8,713 nt of DNA, from positions 3,312 to 12,024 of the forward strand of contig PMCN01000282.1 of NCBI GenBank assembly GCA_003154135.1, read 5' to 3'. The position numbers and the translations under genes were made by a program. The notes under the pieces were generated by a model. The model had not been told where the DNA came from. It made no database searches and worked only from the letters and a program-made list of their open reading frames with translations. Of the stretch, positions 1-5,484 are shown one piece after another (within the stretch, counting starts at the first letter, position 1; each line of letters begins with the position of its first letter). This DNA is from Acidimicrobiaceae bacterium (GTDB lineage: Bacteria > Actinomycetota > Acidimicrobiia > Acidimicrobiales > Ilumatobacteraceae).

Positions 1-312
1 GCGGGCGACGCGGCCGACTGGAACGACGCGCTCGGTGCGGTCGCTCGCGTCTACCCGAACATGATGGTGTTCGATTGGAACCAGGCGGCCGCCGAGCACC
101 CCGAGTGGACCGGTCCCGACCACGTCCACGACACGCCGCTGGGCAGCGCGCACCGAGCCCAGCTCGTTGCCTGGGCCGCCACGGCGTTCCTGCGCGGTGG
201 CGACGTCGGGGCGTTGGGCCCGGTGGCTCCTGCGCAGTCGGCCGATGTCACCCCGTTCACGTGGTGGGCGCCGCGGGTGAACCTCGCGCAGCTTGCGCAC
301 CTTCCCCACTGA
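1..312 (+). CDS. SGNH/GDSL-type hydrolase or acyltransferase, C-terminal part (5' end outside window)
   Basis: An open frame runs from the first base to a TGA at 310-312, giving 103 residues with no start inside the window that would make a sensible protein. Residues 36-50 contain a D-x-x-H pair (D40, H43) in a setting of the form W-x-G-P-D-H-V-H-D-T-P-x-G, followed by a helix. This resembles the last conserved block of SGNH hydrolases, where Asp and His complete the Ser-His-Asp triad and a Gly follows a few residues later. The family includes esterases, lipases and the SGNH domain attached to O-acyltransferases that modify cell-surface glycans. The catalytic Ser block would lie upstream of the window. 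Substrate and cellular location cannot be judged. The tail after residue 65 is not recognisable. If the next gene starts at its TTG, the two overlap by 20 bp. Confidence 0.7.
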   Translation, partial: AGDAADWNDALGAVARVYPNMMVFDWNQAAAEHPEWTGPDHVHDTPLGSAHRAQLVAWAATAFLRGGDVGALGPVAPAQSADVTPFTWWAPRVNLAQLAHLPH

Positions 313-1600
313 CATCACCTGCAGACGGGCCACGTTCACGGGTGACATCGGCGGCTGCCCTACGATCGCCCGCATCAGCACGTCGCTCGACCTCCACTCC
401 CGCGAGTTCCTCGAAGACCCGGCGCCCACGCTGCGCTGGCTTCGCGAGCACGAGCCCGTGCACCGCAGTCCGTACGGCTACTGGCTCCTCACTCGCTACG
501 ACGACATCGCGACGGCGTTCCGCGATCCGCGGTTGTCGAGCGAGTGGACCAAGAAGGGGTCGCTGCCCGGTGTGAGCGCTCGCCACGGCGGCGTGCCCGA
601 TCTCGAGGACCCCTTCGTTCGGGCGCAGCAGGTGGTGCTGCATTCGTTCAACATGAAGGACGCCCCGTCGCACACGCGCATCCGCCGGCTCGTGCAGCAG
701 GCGTTCAGCCGCGCCGCCGTCGACGACCAGCGCCAGCGGGTCACCGGCCTCGTCGACGAGATGGTCGACCGCGCGCTGGCATCAGGTTCGATCGACGTGG
801 TGACCGACCTCGCCTTTCCGCTCACCATCACCATCGCGTCGGAGATGATCGGCATCCCCGTCGAGGCCCGCGACCGGTTCCGTGCCTCGTTCGAGGACAC
901 CGAACGACTGGGCGACCCGACGGCCACCGAGGAGCAACGGGCGGCAGCACGTCGCGCGTTGGTCTGGCAGCTCGACTTCATCGGCCACGAGGTGACCGCA
1001 CGCCGTCGCGAACCCCGCGCCGACCTGGTCACCGCGCTCGTGCAGGCCGAGGAGCACGGCGACACGCTCACCCATGACGAGATCCTGGCGGCGCTGCTCA
1101 CGCTCTACACCGCAGCGGGCACCACGACGGAGCGCATGATCTCCAGCGGCATGCTGTTGCTGTTGCAACATCCCGACCAGCTGGCACTGCTGCGCACACG
1201 CCCGGAGCTGATCGGTGGCGCGATCACCGAGATCCTCCGCTACCACCATCCCAACCAGCAGACCACCACACCGCGGCTGGCGCTCGAGCCGCTCGAGATG
1301 CGCGGCATCACCATCGGGGCCGGTAGCACCGTGAGGTTCGCGCTCGGCGCAGCCAACCGCGACCCCGAGCGGTGGGCCGAGCCGGAACTGTTCGACATCA
1401 CTCGGCCGGAACTGGTCTCGCTCTCCTTCGGGCAGGGCATCCACTACTGCATCGGTGCACCCCTGGCCCGCATGCAGGCCACCATTGCGATCGACCGGAT
1501 GCTCGTGCGCTGCCCGGCGCTCACCCTCGCCGGTGACGTGCGCCACGATCCGCGCCGCATGGACCGTTACGAGCGGGTGCTCGTCGACGTGCGCGGCTGA
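293..1600 (+). CDS. Cytochrome P450 (bacterial class I, soluble)
   Basis: This is a full bacterial P450, a heme-thiolate monooxygenase that needs separate ferredoxin and reductase partners; none are encoded here. Residues are numbered from the TTG at 293 (435 aa). The I-helix oxygen-activation motif reads A-A-G-T-T-T, the K-helix E-x-x-R is E-I-L-R, and the heme-binding loop is F-G-Q-G-I-H-Y-C-I-G with thiolate ligand C386 (codon 1448-1450). A C-helix segment with H-T-R-I-R-R is also present. There is no membrane anchor, and the length is normal for soluble CYPs (about 400-430 aa). The substrate is unknown. The start is doubtful. TTG 293 is the only ATG/GTG/TTG codon in frame before the conserved N-terminus, but it lies inside the upstream gene and adds about 27 residues unlike a P450. 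An ATC at 374, 7 bp after a TACGAT hexamer, would fit the family better. Confidence 0.96.
   Translation: MRTFPTDITCRRATFTGDIGGCPTIARISTSLDLHSREFLEDPAPTLRWLREHEPVHRSPYGYWLLTRYDDIATAFRDPRLSSEWTKKGSLPGVSARHGGVPDLEDPFVRAQQVVLHSFNMKDAPSHTRIRRLVQQAFSRAAVDDQRQRVTGLVDEMVDRALASGSIDVVTDLAFPLTITIASEMIGIPVEARDRFRASFEDTERLGDPTATEEQRAAARRALVWQLDFIGHEVTARRREPRADLVTALVQAEEHGDTLTHDEILAALLTLYTAAGTTTERMISSGMLLLLQHPDQLALLRTRPELIGGAITEILRYHHPNQQTTTPRLALEPLEMRGITIGAGSTVRFALGAANRDPERWAEPELFDITRPELVSLSFGQGIHYCIGAPLARMQATIAIDRMLVRCPALTLAGDVRHDPRRMDRYERVLVDVRG
361..366 (+). promoter_or_regulatory. Possible -10 element for the P450 gene
   Basis: TACGAT lies in the only stretch between the SGNH gene and the conserved P450 reading frame. 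It is 7 bp upstream of the in-frame ATC codon at 374, the spacing expected if transcription starts at the first coding base. A GTGACA at 342-347 resembles a -35 box, but the 13-bp spacer is too short, and TTCACG at 335-340 would leave 20 bp. The -35 assignment is therefore open. Confidence 0.35.
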
Positions 1601-1698
1601 CCGAACCGACGGCTGCGCTCAGGCACCGCCCGCCGGATCTGTCACACTGACGGCGGCAGCGGCCCGTTTGTGTGGTCGCTACGACGGGGGTTCACTGG

Positions 1699-2751
1699 AT
1701 GAGTGGCTGCTTCATCAGCTATCGGCGCGACGATTCGGCGCCATGGGCGGGGCGATTGCGCGACCGACTGGCCGCCGACCTCGGAGCCGATCAGGTGTTC
1801 TTCGACGTCGACTCGATCGATCTCGGAGCCGACTTCCGAGACGTCATCGCCTCCACGCTCGCCGCGTGCGACGTGGTCATCGTGCTCATCGGGCCCACCT
1901 GGCTGGCCTCCGGTGCTGACGGCACGCGGCGCATCGACGACGAACACGACGTGCACCGCATCGAGGTCGCAACCGCGCTCCAATCCGGTCTGCGTGTGAT
2001 CCCCGTGCTCGTCGGTGGCGCATCGATGCCGACGGCCGAGCAGCTGCCTGCCGACCTGCAGAGCCTGGCCTTCCGCAACGCGCTCACCGTCGATCACCAG
2101 TCGTTCAACCGCGACGTCGAGGTGCTCGAGCGTGGCCTGCGAGCAAGGCCGCCGACAGCTGCCGTCACCGACGCGGCCGATGTGGCCGCAGTTGCTGCCA
2201 TGCCCGTGCTCCCGGCTGCGTCGGCCCCGAAGAACCGCAACCGAGTGGTCGTCATCGGGATCATCGCCGTACTGGCCATCGTGGCGGTGGTGGTGGGAGT
2301 GGTGGTCGCCGGCGGTGGCGACTCTGCCACCACTGCAACGACAACGGCTACGACAACGGCCCCGACAACCGCCTCCACGACTGCCACGACAACGGCAACG
2401 ACAACGGCAACGACGACGGCGCCCACCACTGCATCGACGACTGCGCCGCCGGCCACCACCCTCGCCCCCGGCCAGCACGTCACCCTTCCCGCCACCGCCG
2501 ACGTGATCGGCGTGCCGAGCGACCAGGCCAACGCCACGATCGCAGCCCTCGGCCTGGTGGTCACCATCGGCGACTGGTGCAGCACCTCGATGAAGATCGG
2601 CCTCGCTCGTCAGCTCACACTGGGTAACGTCGACAACGCCGCAGTGCTGATGGACGAGCCCGGTCAGCCGGTCGACGCCGCAGCGATCTCCGGCCTCAAG
2701 ACCGGCGACGCCGTCACACTGTGGGTGGTCGACCAGGTCGGCAACTGCTGA
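1699..2751 (+). CDS. TIR-domain membrane protein with Thr/Ala linker and PASTA-like extracellular domain
   Basis: This 350-residue protein has four parts. Residues 1-145 are a TIR domain of the TIR_2 type, opening with F-I-S-Y-R-R-D-D, followed by F-F-D-V-D-S-I, V-I-V-L-I-G and R-I-E-V-A-T-A-L. E89 in the last motif sits where TIR NADases carry the catalytic Glu. Residues 183-203 form one strong membrane helix after a basic stretch (K178, R180, R182), predicting TIR inside and the C-terminus outside. Residues 208-252 are almost only Thr and Ala. Residues 260-347 look PASTA-like, with D-V-I-G, D-Q-A-x-x-x-I-x-x-L-G-L-x-V and, near the end, K-T-G-D-A-V-T-L. C294 and the terminal C350 could form a disulfide. 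The ATG at 1699 is chosen because the first TIR strand begins at once; GTG 1672 is an alternative. A GGGGG lies 8 bp upstream. Function is inferred: NAD+ cleavage or signalling tied to a cell-wall sensor. Confidence 0.85.
   Translation: MSGCFISYRRDDSAPWAGRLRDRLAADLGADQVFFDVDSIDLGADFRDVIASTLAACDVVIVLIGPTWLASGADGTRRIDDEHDVHRIEVATALQSGLRVIPVLVGGASMPTAEQLPADLQSLAFRNALTVDHQSFNRDVEVLERGLRARPPTAAVTDAADVAAVAAMPVLPAASAPKNRNRVVVIGIIAVLAIVAVVVGVVVAGGGDSATTATTTATTTAPTTASTTATTTATTTATTTAPTTASTTAPPATTLAPGQHVTLPATADVIGVPSDQANATIAALGLVVTIGDWCSTSMKIGLARQLTLGNVDNAAVLMDEPGQPVDAAAISGLKTGDAVTLWVVDQVGNC
2323..2460 (+). repeat. Coding low-complexity repeat (Thr/Ala linker of the TIR protein)
   Basis: The stretch is built from variants of a 12-bp unit close to ACGACAACGGCN, each encoding roughly T-T-A-T. 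At a larger scale a 16-residue block (T-T-T-A-T-T-T-A-P-T-T-A-S-T-T-A) occurs twice, at residues 214-229 (2338-2385) and 234-249 (2398-2445), a period of 60 bp. The bases differ between copies while the amino acids are identical. The encoded segment resembles the Thr-rich spacers that carry extracellular domains across the cell wall. Confidence 0.85.
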
Positions 2752-2773
2752 TGATCCCCGAGGAGACGACACG

Positions 2774-3199
2774 ATGACCACCGGAGCGATGACCAAGGAG
2801 GAGCGCGATGCGTTCCTCACCGACCTGCACGTCGCCATCCTCGCCGTCGACGAGACGGGCCGTGGACCGCTGGCGATGCCCGTGTGGTACCTCTATCGAG
2901 ACGGTCTCATCGAGATCGGCATGGACGGCGACTCGTTGAAGGCTCGCCTGCTACGCGCTGCTGGTCGCGCCACGGTCACCGTGCAGACGGAGACCGCGCC
3001 CTACCAGTACGTATCGGTGGAAGGCCCCGTGGAAGTACAGCCGGCGCACCGCGACGACCTCGAGATGGCCAGCCGCTACCTCGGGCCCGAGCTGGGCAAG
3101 TGGTACGCCGACACGAACCCGTCCACCGAGTCGTCGGTGCTCGTCGTGCTCACCCCTGAGCACTGGCGCACGTTCGACTTCGGCAAGACCCTGGGCTGA
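2774..3199 (+). CDS. PPOX-class (pyridoxamine 5'-phosphate oxidase fold) flavin/F420-binding family protein
   Basis: This is a 141-residue protein of the split-barrel PPOX/FDOR family. The conserved order is visible: an N-terminal helix with E-E-R-D-A-F-L, a first strand H-V-A-I-L-A-V-D, then G-P-L-A-M-P-V-W-Y, G-D-S-L-K-A-R-L-L-R, a strand V-T-V-Q-T-E, and Y-Q-Y-V-S-V-E-G-P-V-E-V. In this family the first half of the barrel and the S-x-K-x-R loop bind the cofactor phosphate. Actinobacterial members use F420, FMN or heme, and sequence alone does not decide which. A clear ribosome site, GAGGAG at 2760-2765, ends 8 bp before the ATG, which fixes the start; a second ATG at 2789 is less likely. 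The gene starts 22 bp after the TIR gene on the same strand, so co-transcription is likely. A link to TIR function is not established. Confidence 0.85.
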   Translation: MTTGAMTKEERDAFLTDLHVAILAVDETGRGPLAMPVWYLYRDGLIEIGMDGDSLKARLLRAAGRATVTVQTETAPYQYVSVEGPVEVQPAHRDDLEMASRYLGPELGKWYADTNPSTESSVLVVLTPEHWRTFDFGKTLG

Positions 3200-3223
3200 A
3201 CGCGCTGAACGCGCGGAACGCGC
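3198..3223 (+). repeat. Three 9-bp tandem repeats at a convergent gene junction
   Basis: GAACGCGC occurs at 3198-3205, 3207-3214 and 3216-3223, each separated by one base. The first copy overlaps the TGA stop of the PPOX gene. CGCGC at 3201-3205 can pair with GCGCG at 3211-3215 around a 5-nt loop, so the RNA could form a short hairpin. There is no T-tract on either strand, so a role as terminator is only a possibility. Confidence 0.6.
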
Positions 3224-3233
3224 ACCCGGGCCG

Positions 3234-3629
3234 TCACCCGCGCTGCAGCCGGTCGATCTGACGACGGTCCTTCTTCGTCGGCCGCCCGGTGCCGCGCTCG
3301 CGCTGGAAGTTCACCACGCCCTCCTCGCGCACGACGGGCGGGCTGTGGTCGACCAGACACGTCGCCGCGACCGACGCGCCGACGCGCTTCTGGATCACCT
3401 GCACCACCTCGACGACCCGCTGGCGTTGTGCGATGCGAGCCTCCACGCGGTCGCCCACACGCACCGCCGTCGCTGCCTTCGCCGGAACGTTGTTCACGAG
3501 CACGCGCCCTGCCCGGCACAGCTCGGTGGCTGCCGAACGGTTGGGTGTGAGCCGCACCGCCCAGAGCCACACGTCGATGCGTGCGGTGTCGATGACGTCA
3601 TGGTGGCACGGCGATGGTCGAGCCACCAT
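3234..3629 (-). CDS. S4-domain RNA-binding protein (Hsp15/HslR-like)
   Basis: The predicted 131-residue protein carries an S4 RNA-binding fold at about residues 16-75: T-A-R-I-D-V-W-L-W-A-V-R-L, then R-S-A-A-T-E-L-C-R-A-G-R-V-L-V-N and a V-R-V-G-D-R-V strand. A basic tail with G-T-G-R-P-T-K-K-D-R-R follows, the signature C-terminus of Hsp15-type proteins. In E. coli Hsp15 binds stalled 50S subunits carrying nascent chains; a similar ribosome-associated role is inferred here. The start is uncertain. The frame stays open upstream to 3713, inside the divergent kinase gene, but conservation begins only near residue 15. ATG 3629 (or the adjoining GTG 3626) is the nearest normal start. A CACGTT hexamer lies 5 bp upstream of that ATG, so a very short or absent leader is possible. 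The gene faces the PPOX gene and diverges from the kinase. Confidence 0.88.
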   Translation of the reverse strand: MVARPSPCHHDVIDTARIDVWLWAVRLTPNRSAATELCRAGRVLVNNVPAKAATAVRVGDRVEARIAQRQRVVEVVQVIQKRVGASVAATCLVDHSPPVVREEGVVNFQRERGTGRPTKKDRRQIDRLQRG

Positions 3630-3634
3630 GGTGG
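3599..3634. promoter_or_regulatory. Inverted repeat between divergent S4 and kinase genes (possible operator)
   Basis: CATGGTGGC at 3599-3607 is the reverse complement of GCCACCATG at 3622-3630, with 14 bp between. The right arm also belongs to a perfect 12-bp palindrome, CCACCATGGTGG, at 3623-3634. It sits within the first codons of the S4 gene and just upstream of the kinase GTG at 3656, where a regulator could act on both promoters. The binding protein is unknown, and part of the symmetry lies in S4 coding sequence. Confidence 0.4.
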
Positions 3635-3655
3635 AACGTGCAATCGTGTGGGGTT

Positions 3656-4675
3656 GTGAGCAGTGAAACCCCGATGGAAGTTGAGAACTGGCTCCTGGAG
3701 GTCGTCGAGGCAATGCCCGACGGCGTGGTCATCGTCAACAGCAGCGGCGAGATGATGCTGGTGAACCGCGAGGTGGAGCGGCTCTTCGGTTACCAACGTG
3801 AGGAGCTGCTCGGGCAGCCCGTGGAAGCGCTCATCGCCGTCGACCTCCGCGGCGTGCACGTCACCCACCGCGACAACTACTACGCCGCACCCCACCGCCG
3901 CTCGATGGGCCACGGCCTCGACCTCACGGCGCTACGCCGCGACGGCAGCATCTTCCCCGTGGAGATCTCCTTGGCCCCTGCGCAGGTGGTGGGGGCAACG
4001 GTGGTCATCGCCACGGTGCGCGACGTGTCGCTCAACCGCCAGGCCGACGCCGACCTGCAGGCTGCCCGCCAACGCGTGATGCTCGCCGAGGACCACGAGC
4101 GCATCGCGCGCGACCTCCACGACACCGTCATCCAACGCCTGTTCGCGTCGGGCCTGTCGCTGCAGAGCGTGCTGCCCGCGGTGCCCGACTCGGCGAAGGT
4201 GAAGATCGAACGAATCATCGACGACCAGGACGATGCGATCCGCGAGCTGCGCACCGCGATCTTCGGGCTCGCCAGCAAGCGCAGCGCCGGCCGCACCATC
4301 CGCGTGGTGGTCAACGACCTGGTCGACGAGTCGGCACGCGTGCTCGGCTTCCGACCCACGCTGCACTTCAGCGGCGTGCTCGACACCATCGACGAGGCGA
4401 TCACCGCCGAGGTGGCGGCCGTGGTGCGCGAGGCGCTCAGCAACGTGGCGCGCCATGCACGCGCCGAGAAGGTGGAAGTGGTGCTCTCCCACCACGGCAG
4501 CAAGCTCATGCTCGCCGTCACCGACGACGGCGACGGCATCCCGAGCAGTCACCGCCTGGGCAGTGGCCTGCTCAACATGAGCGACCGTGCGGTGCGCATG
4601 GCGGGAACGTGCAGCGTCACGTCGGGCGAGCATGCAGGCACCACGGTGCGGTGGTCGATCCCGATCGTCGACTGA
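3656..4675 (+). CDS. Cytosolic PAS-domain sensor histidine kinase (NarL/DevS class)
   Basis: This 339-residue kinase has no membrane segment or signal peptide, so it senses an internal cue. Residues 13-125 form a PAS domain of the FixL-like type, with L-L-G-Q-P-V-E, then R-R-D-G-S-I-F-P-V-E-I-S-L and a closing V-R-D-V-S. Residues 140-210 are the HisKA_3 dimerisation helices, with phospho-acceptor H155 in R-D-L-H-D-T-V-I-Q-R-L-F. The ATPase domain shows the N box E-A-L-S-N-V-A-R-H-A (259-268), D-D-G-D-G-I-P (290-296) and G-S-G-L-L-N-M-S-D-R (302-311). The ATP-domain layout matches mycobacterial DevS/DosT, but a PAS replaces their GAF pair. The partner is surely the convergent LuxR-type regulator 7 bp downstream. 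GTG 3656 is chosen as the start; ATG 3674 is an alternative, and ATG 3614 would overlap the S4 gene. No good ribosome site is seen. Confidence 0.93.
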   Translation: MSSETPMEVENWLLEVVEAMPDGVVIVNSSGEMMLVNREVERLFGYQREELLGQPVEALIAVDLRGVHVTHRDNYYAAPHRRSMGHGLDLTALRRDGSIFPVEISLAPAQVVGATVVIATVRDVSLNRQADADLQAARQRVMLAEDHERIARDLHDTVIQRLFASGLSLQSVLPAVPDSAKVKIERIIDDQDDAIRELRTAIFGLASKRSAGRTIRVVVNDLVDESARVLGFRPTLHFSGVLDTIDEAITAEVAAVVREALSNVARHARAEKVEVVLSHHGSKLMLAVTDDGDGIPSSHRLGSGLLNMSDRAVRMAGTCSVTSGEHAGTTVRWSIPIVD

Positions 4676-4676
4676 C

Positions 4677-4684
4677 GAGCGCTC
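4677..4684. other. Short palindrome at the kinase/regulator convergent junction
   Basis: GAGCGCTC spans almost all of the 7-bp gap between the kinase stop (TGA at 4673-4675) and the regulator stop (TGA on the minus strand at 4685-4683). An 8-bp palindrome with no T-tract is weak as a terminator, so transcripts from both sides probably run into the opposite gene. Confidence 0.3.
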
Positions 4685-5342
4685 AGGTGTTGCGGCCGAC
4701 GCCGGCCTTCACCGCGAACACTGCGGCCTCGGTGCGCCGGCTCATGCCGAGCTTCATCAGCATGTTCGACACGTAGTTCTTCACCGTCTTCTCGGCGAGG
4801 TGCAGCTCGGTGCCGATCTGGCGGTTGGTGGCACCTTCGGCGATGAGGTCGAGGATGCGCCGTTCCTGCGGCGTGAGCTTGGCGAGGCGCTCGTCCTCCT
4901 CGGAGGGGTGACGCAGCCGGTGCAGCACCTTGGTGGTGACCGTCGGGTCGAGGAGCGACTCGCCACGTGCGACGCGGCGGATGGCAGTGACGAGGTCGTT
5001 GCCGCGGATCTGCTTGAGCACGTAGCCCGCGGCACCGGCCATGATGGCCTCGAACAGCGCGTCGTCGTCGCTGAAGCTGGTGAGCATGAGGCAGGCGAGG
5101 TCGGGCAACTGGCTGCGCACCTCGCGGCACACCTCGACGCCGCTGCCATCGGGCAGGCGCACGTCGAGCACGGCCACGTCGGGGCGAACAGCAGGGATGC
5201 GTTGGATGGCTTCCGCGGCGGTGGAGGCTTCGCCCACCACTTGCAGACCCGGTTCGGCCTCGATCAGTTCGCGCACACCGCGGCGAACGATCTCGTGGTC
5301 GTCGAGCAGGAAGACGTGGATCGGCTTCGGGGATTCATCCAT
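4683..5342 (-). CDS. NarL/DevR-family response regulator
   Basis: This 219-residue regulator has an intact receiver domain at residues 8-125: acidic pair D14/D15, phospho-acceptor D60 in V-L-D-V-R-L-P-D, T88 in L-M-L-T-S-F and K110 in Y-V-L-K-Q. A LuxR-type helix-turn-helix follows at 155-212: L-T-P-Q-E-R-R-I-L-D-L-I-A-E-G, then L-A-E-K-T-V-K-N-Y-V-S. The recognition helix and the M-x-R-R-T-E-A-A-V-F-A tail closely match M. tuberculosis DevR (DosR), so a related DNA site is expected. The ATG at 5342 is the only start giving a normal N-terminus; the frame stays open to 5561, but that extension is basic and unconserved. The promoter region carries Dos-box-like sequence. The gene is convergent with the PAS kinase, its likely phosphodonor, and divergent from map. 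It is called DevR-like rather than devR because its regulon is unknown. Confidence 0.95.
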   Translation of the reverse strand: MDESPKPIHVFLLDDHEIVRRGVRELIEAEPGLQVVGEASTAAEAIQRIPAVRPDVAVLDVRLPDGSGVEVCREVRSQLPDLACLMLTSFSDDDALFEAIMAGAAGYVLKQIRGNDLVTAIRRVARGESLLDPTVTTKVLHRLRHPSEEDERLAKLTPQERRILDLIAEGATNRQIGTELHLAEKTVKNYVSNMLMKLGMSRRTEAAVFAVKAGVGRNT

Positions 5343-5378
5343 GCACCACAGGCAATCACACCAGTGGGGGCGCTCGCA

Positions 5379-5392
5379 GGGACCTTTGTCAC
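5379..5392. promoter_or_regulatory. Dos-box-like (DevR-type) binding site
   Basis: GGGACCTTTGTCAC matches 11 of 14 core positions of the mycobacterial DevR consensus GGGACTWWAGTCCC. It lies 36 bp upstream of the start codon of the DevR-like regulator encoded on the minus strand, a position from which a regulator could act on that promoter. Together with the DevR-like recognition helix, this supports autoregulation. The consensus is established knowledge for mycobacteria; its use here is inferred. Confidence 0.5.
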
Positions 5393-5407
5393 TTTTCACA
5401 ATTTCAC

Positions 5408-5421
5408 AGGCTCTTTGTCCC
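5408..5421. promoter_or_regulatory. Second, degenerate Dos-box half site
   Basis: AGGCTCTTTGTCCC keeps a perfect GTCCC arm but only 9 of 14 core positions. The CTTTGTC element is shared with the proximal site (5384-5390 and 5413-5419), giving an exact 29-bp direct spacing of nearly three helical turns. Paired primary and weaker secondary boxes are usual at DevR-controlled promoters. Confidence 0.35.
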
Positions 5422-5448
5422 AGGTCAGACCGTCGACGCCGCCGCCGA

Positions 5449-5477
5449 GTCACACCCGGCCTGTGGACAACTACACT
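5449..5477 (+). promoter_or_regulatory. map: Probable promoter of map (leaderless)
   Basis: GTCACA at 5449-5454 and TACACT at 5472-5477 are separated by exactly 17 bp, giving a plausible sigma-70-type -35/-10 pair. The map GTG codon follows the -10 hexamer after 7 bp, so transcription should begin at or next to the first coding base. No Shine-Dalgarno sequence is present, in keeping with a leaderless mRNA. Confidence 0.55.
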
Positions 5478-5484
5478 GTGCACC

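Noticed and set aside
1680..1685. TACGAC as a -10 element for the TIR gene
   Set aside because: It is 13 bp before the ATG with no convincing -35 at proper spacing, so it is too weak to list as a promoter.
1642..2838. Minus-strand open frame of 398 codons opposite the TIR gene
   Set aside because: It mirrors the TIR gene and is made of low-complexity Gly/Arg/Val/Cys runs opposite the Thr/Ala repeat. The plus frame has clear TIR and membrane features.
1699..3199. TIR plus PPOX genes as a complete anti-phage defence operon
   Set aside because: No nuclease, sensor ATPase, SIR2 or other defence gene is nearby, and PPOX proteins are common housekeeping neighbours. Only the TIR protein itself is worth follow-up.
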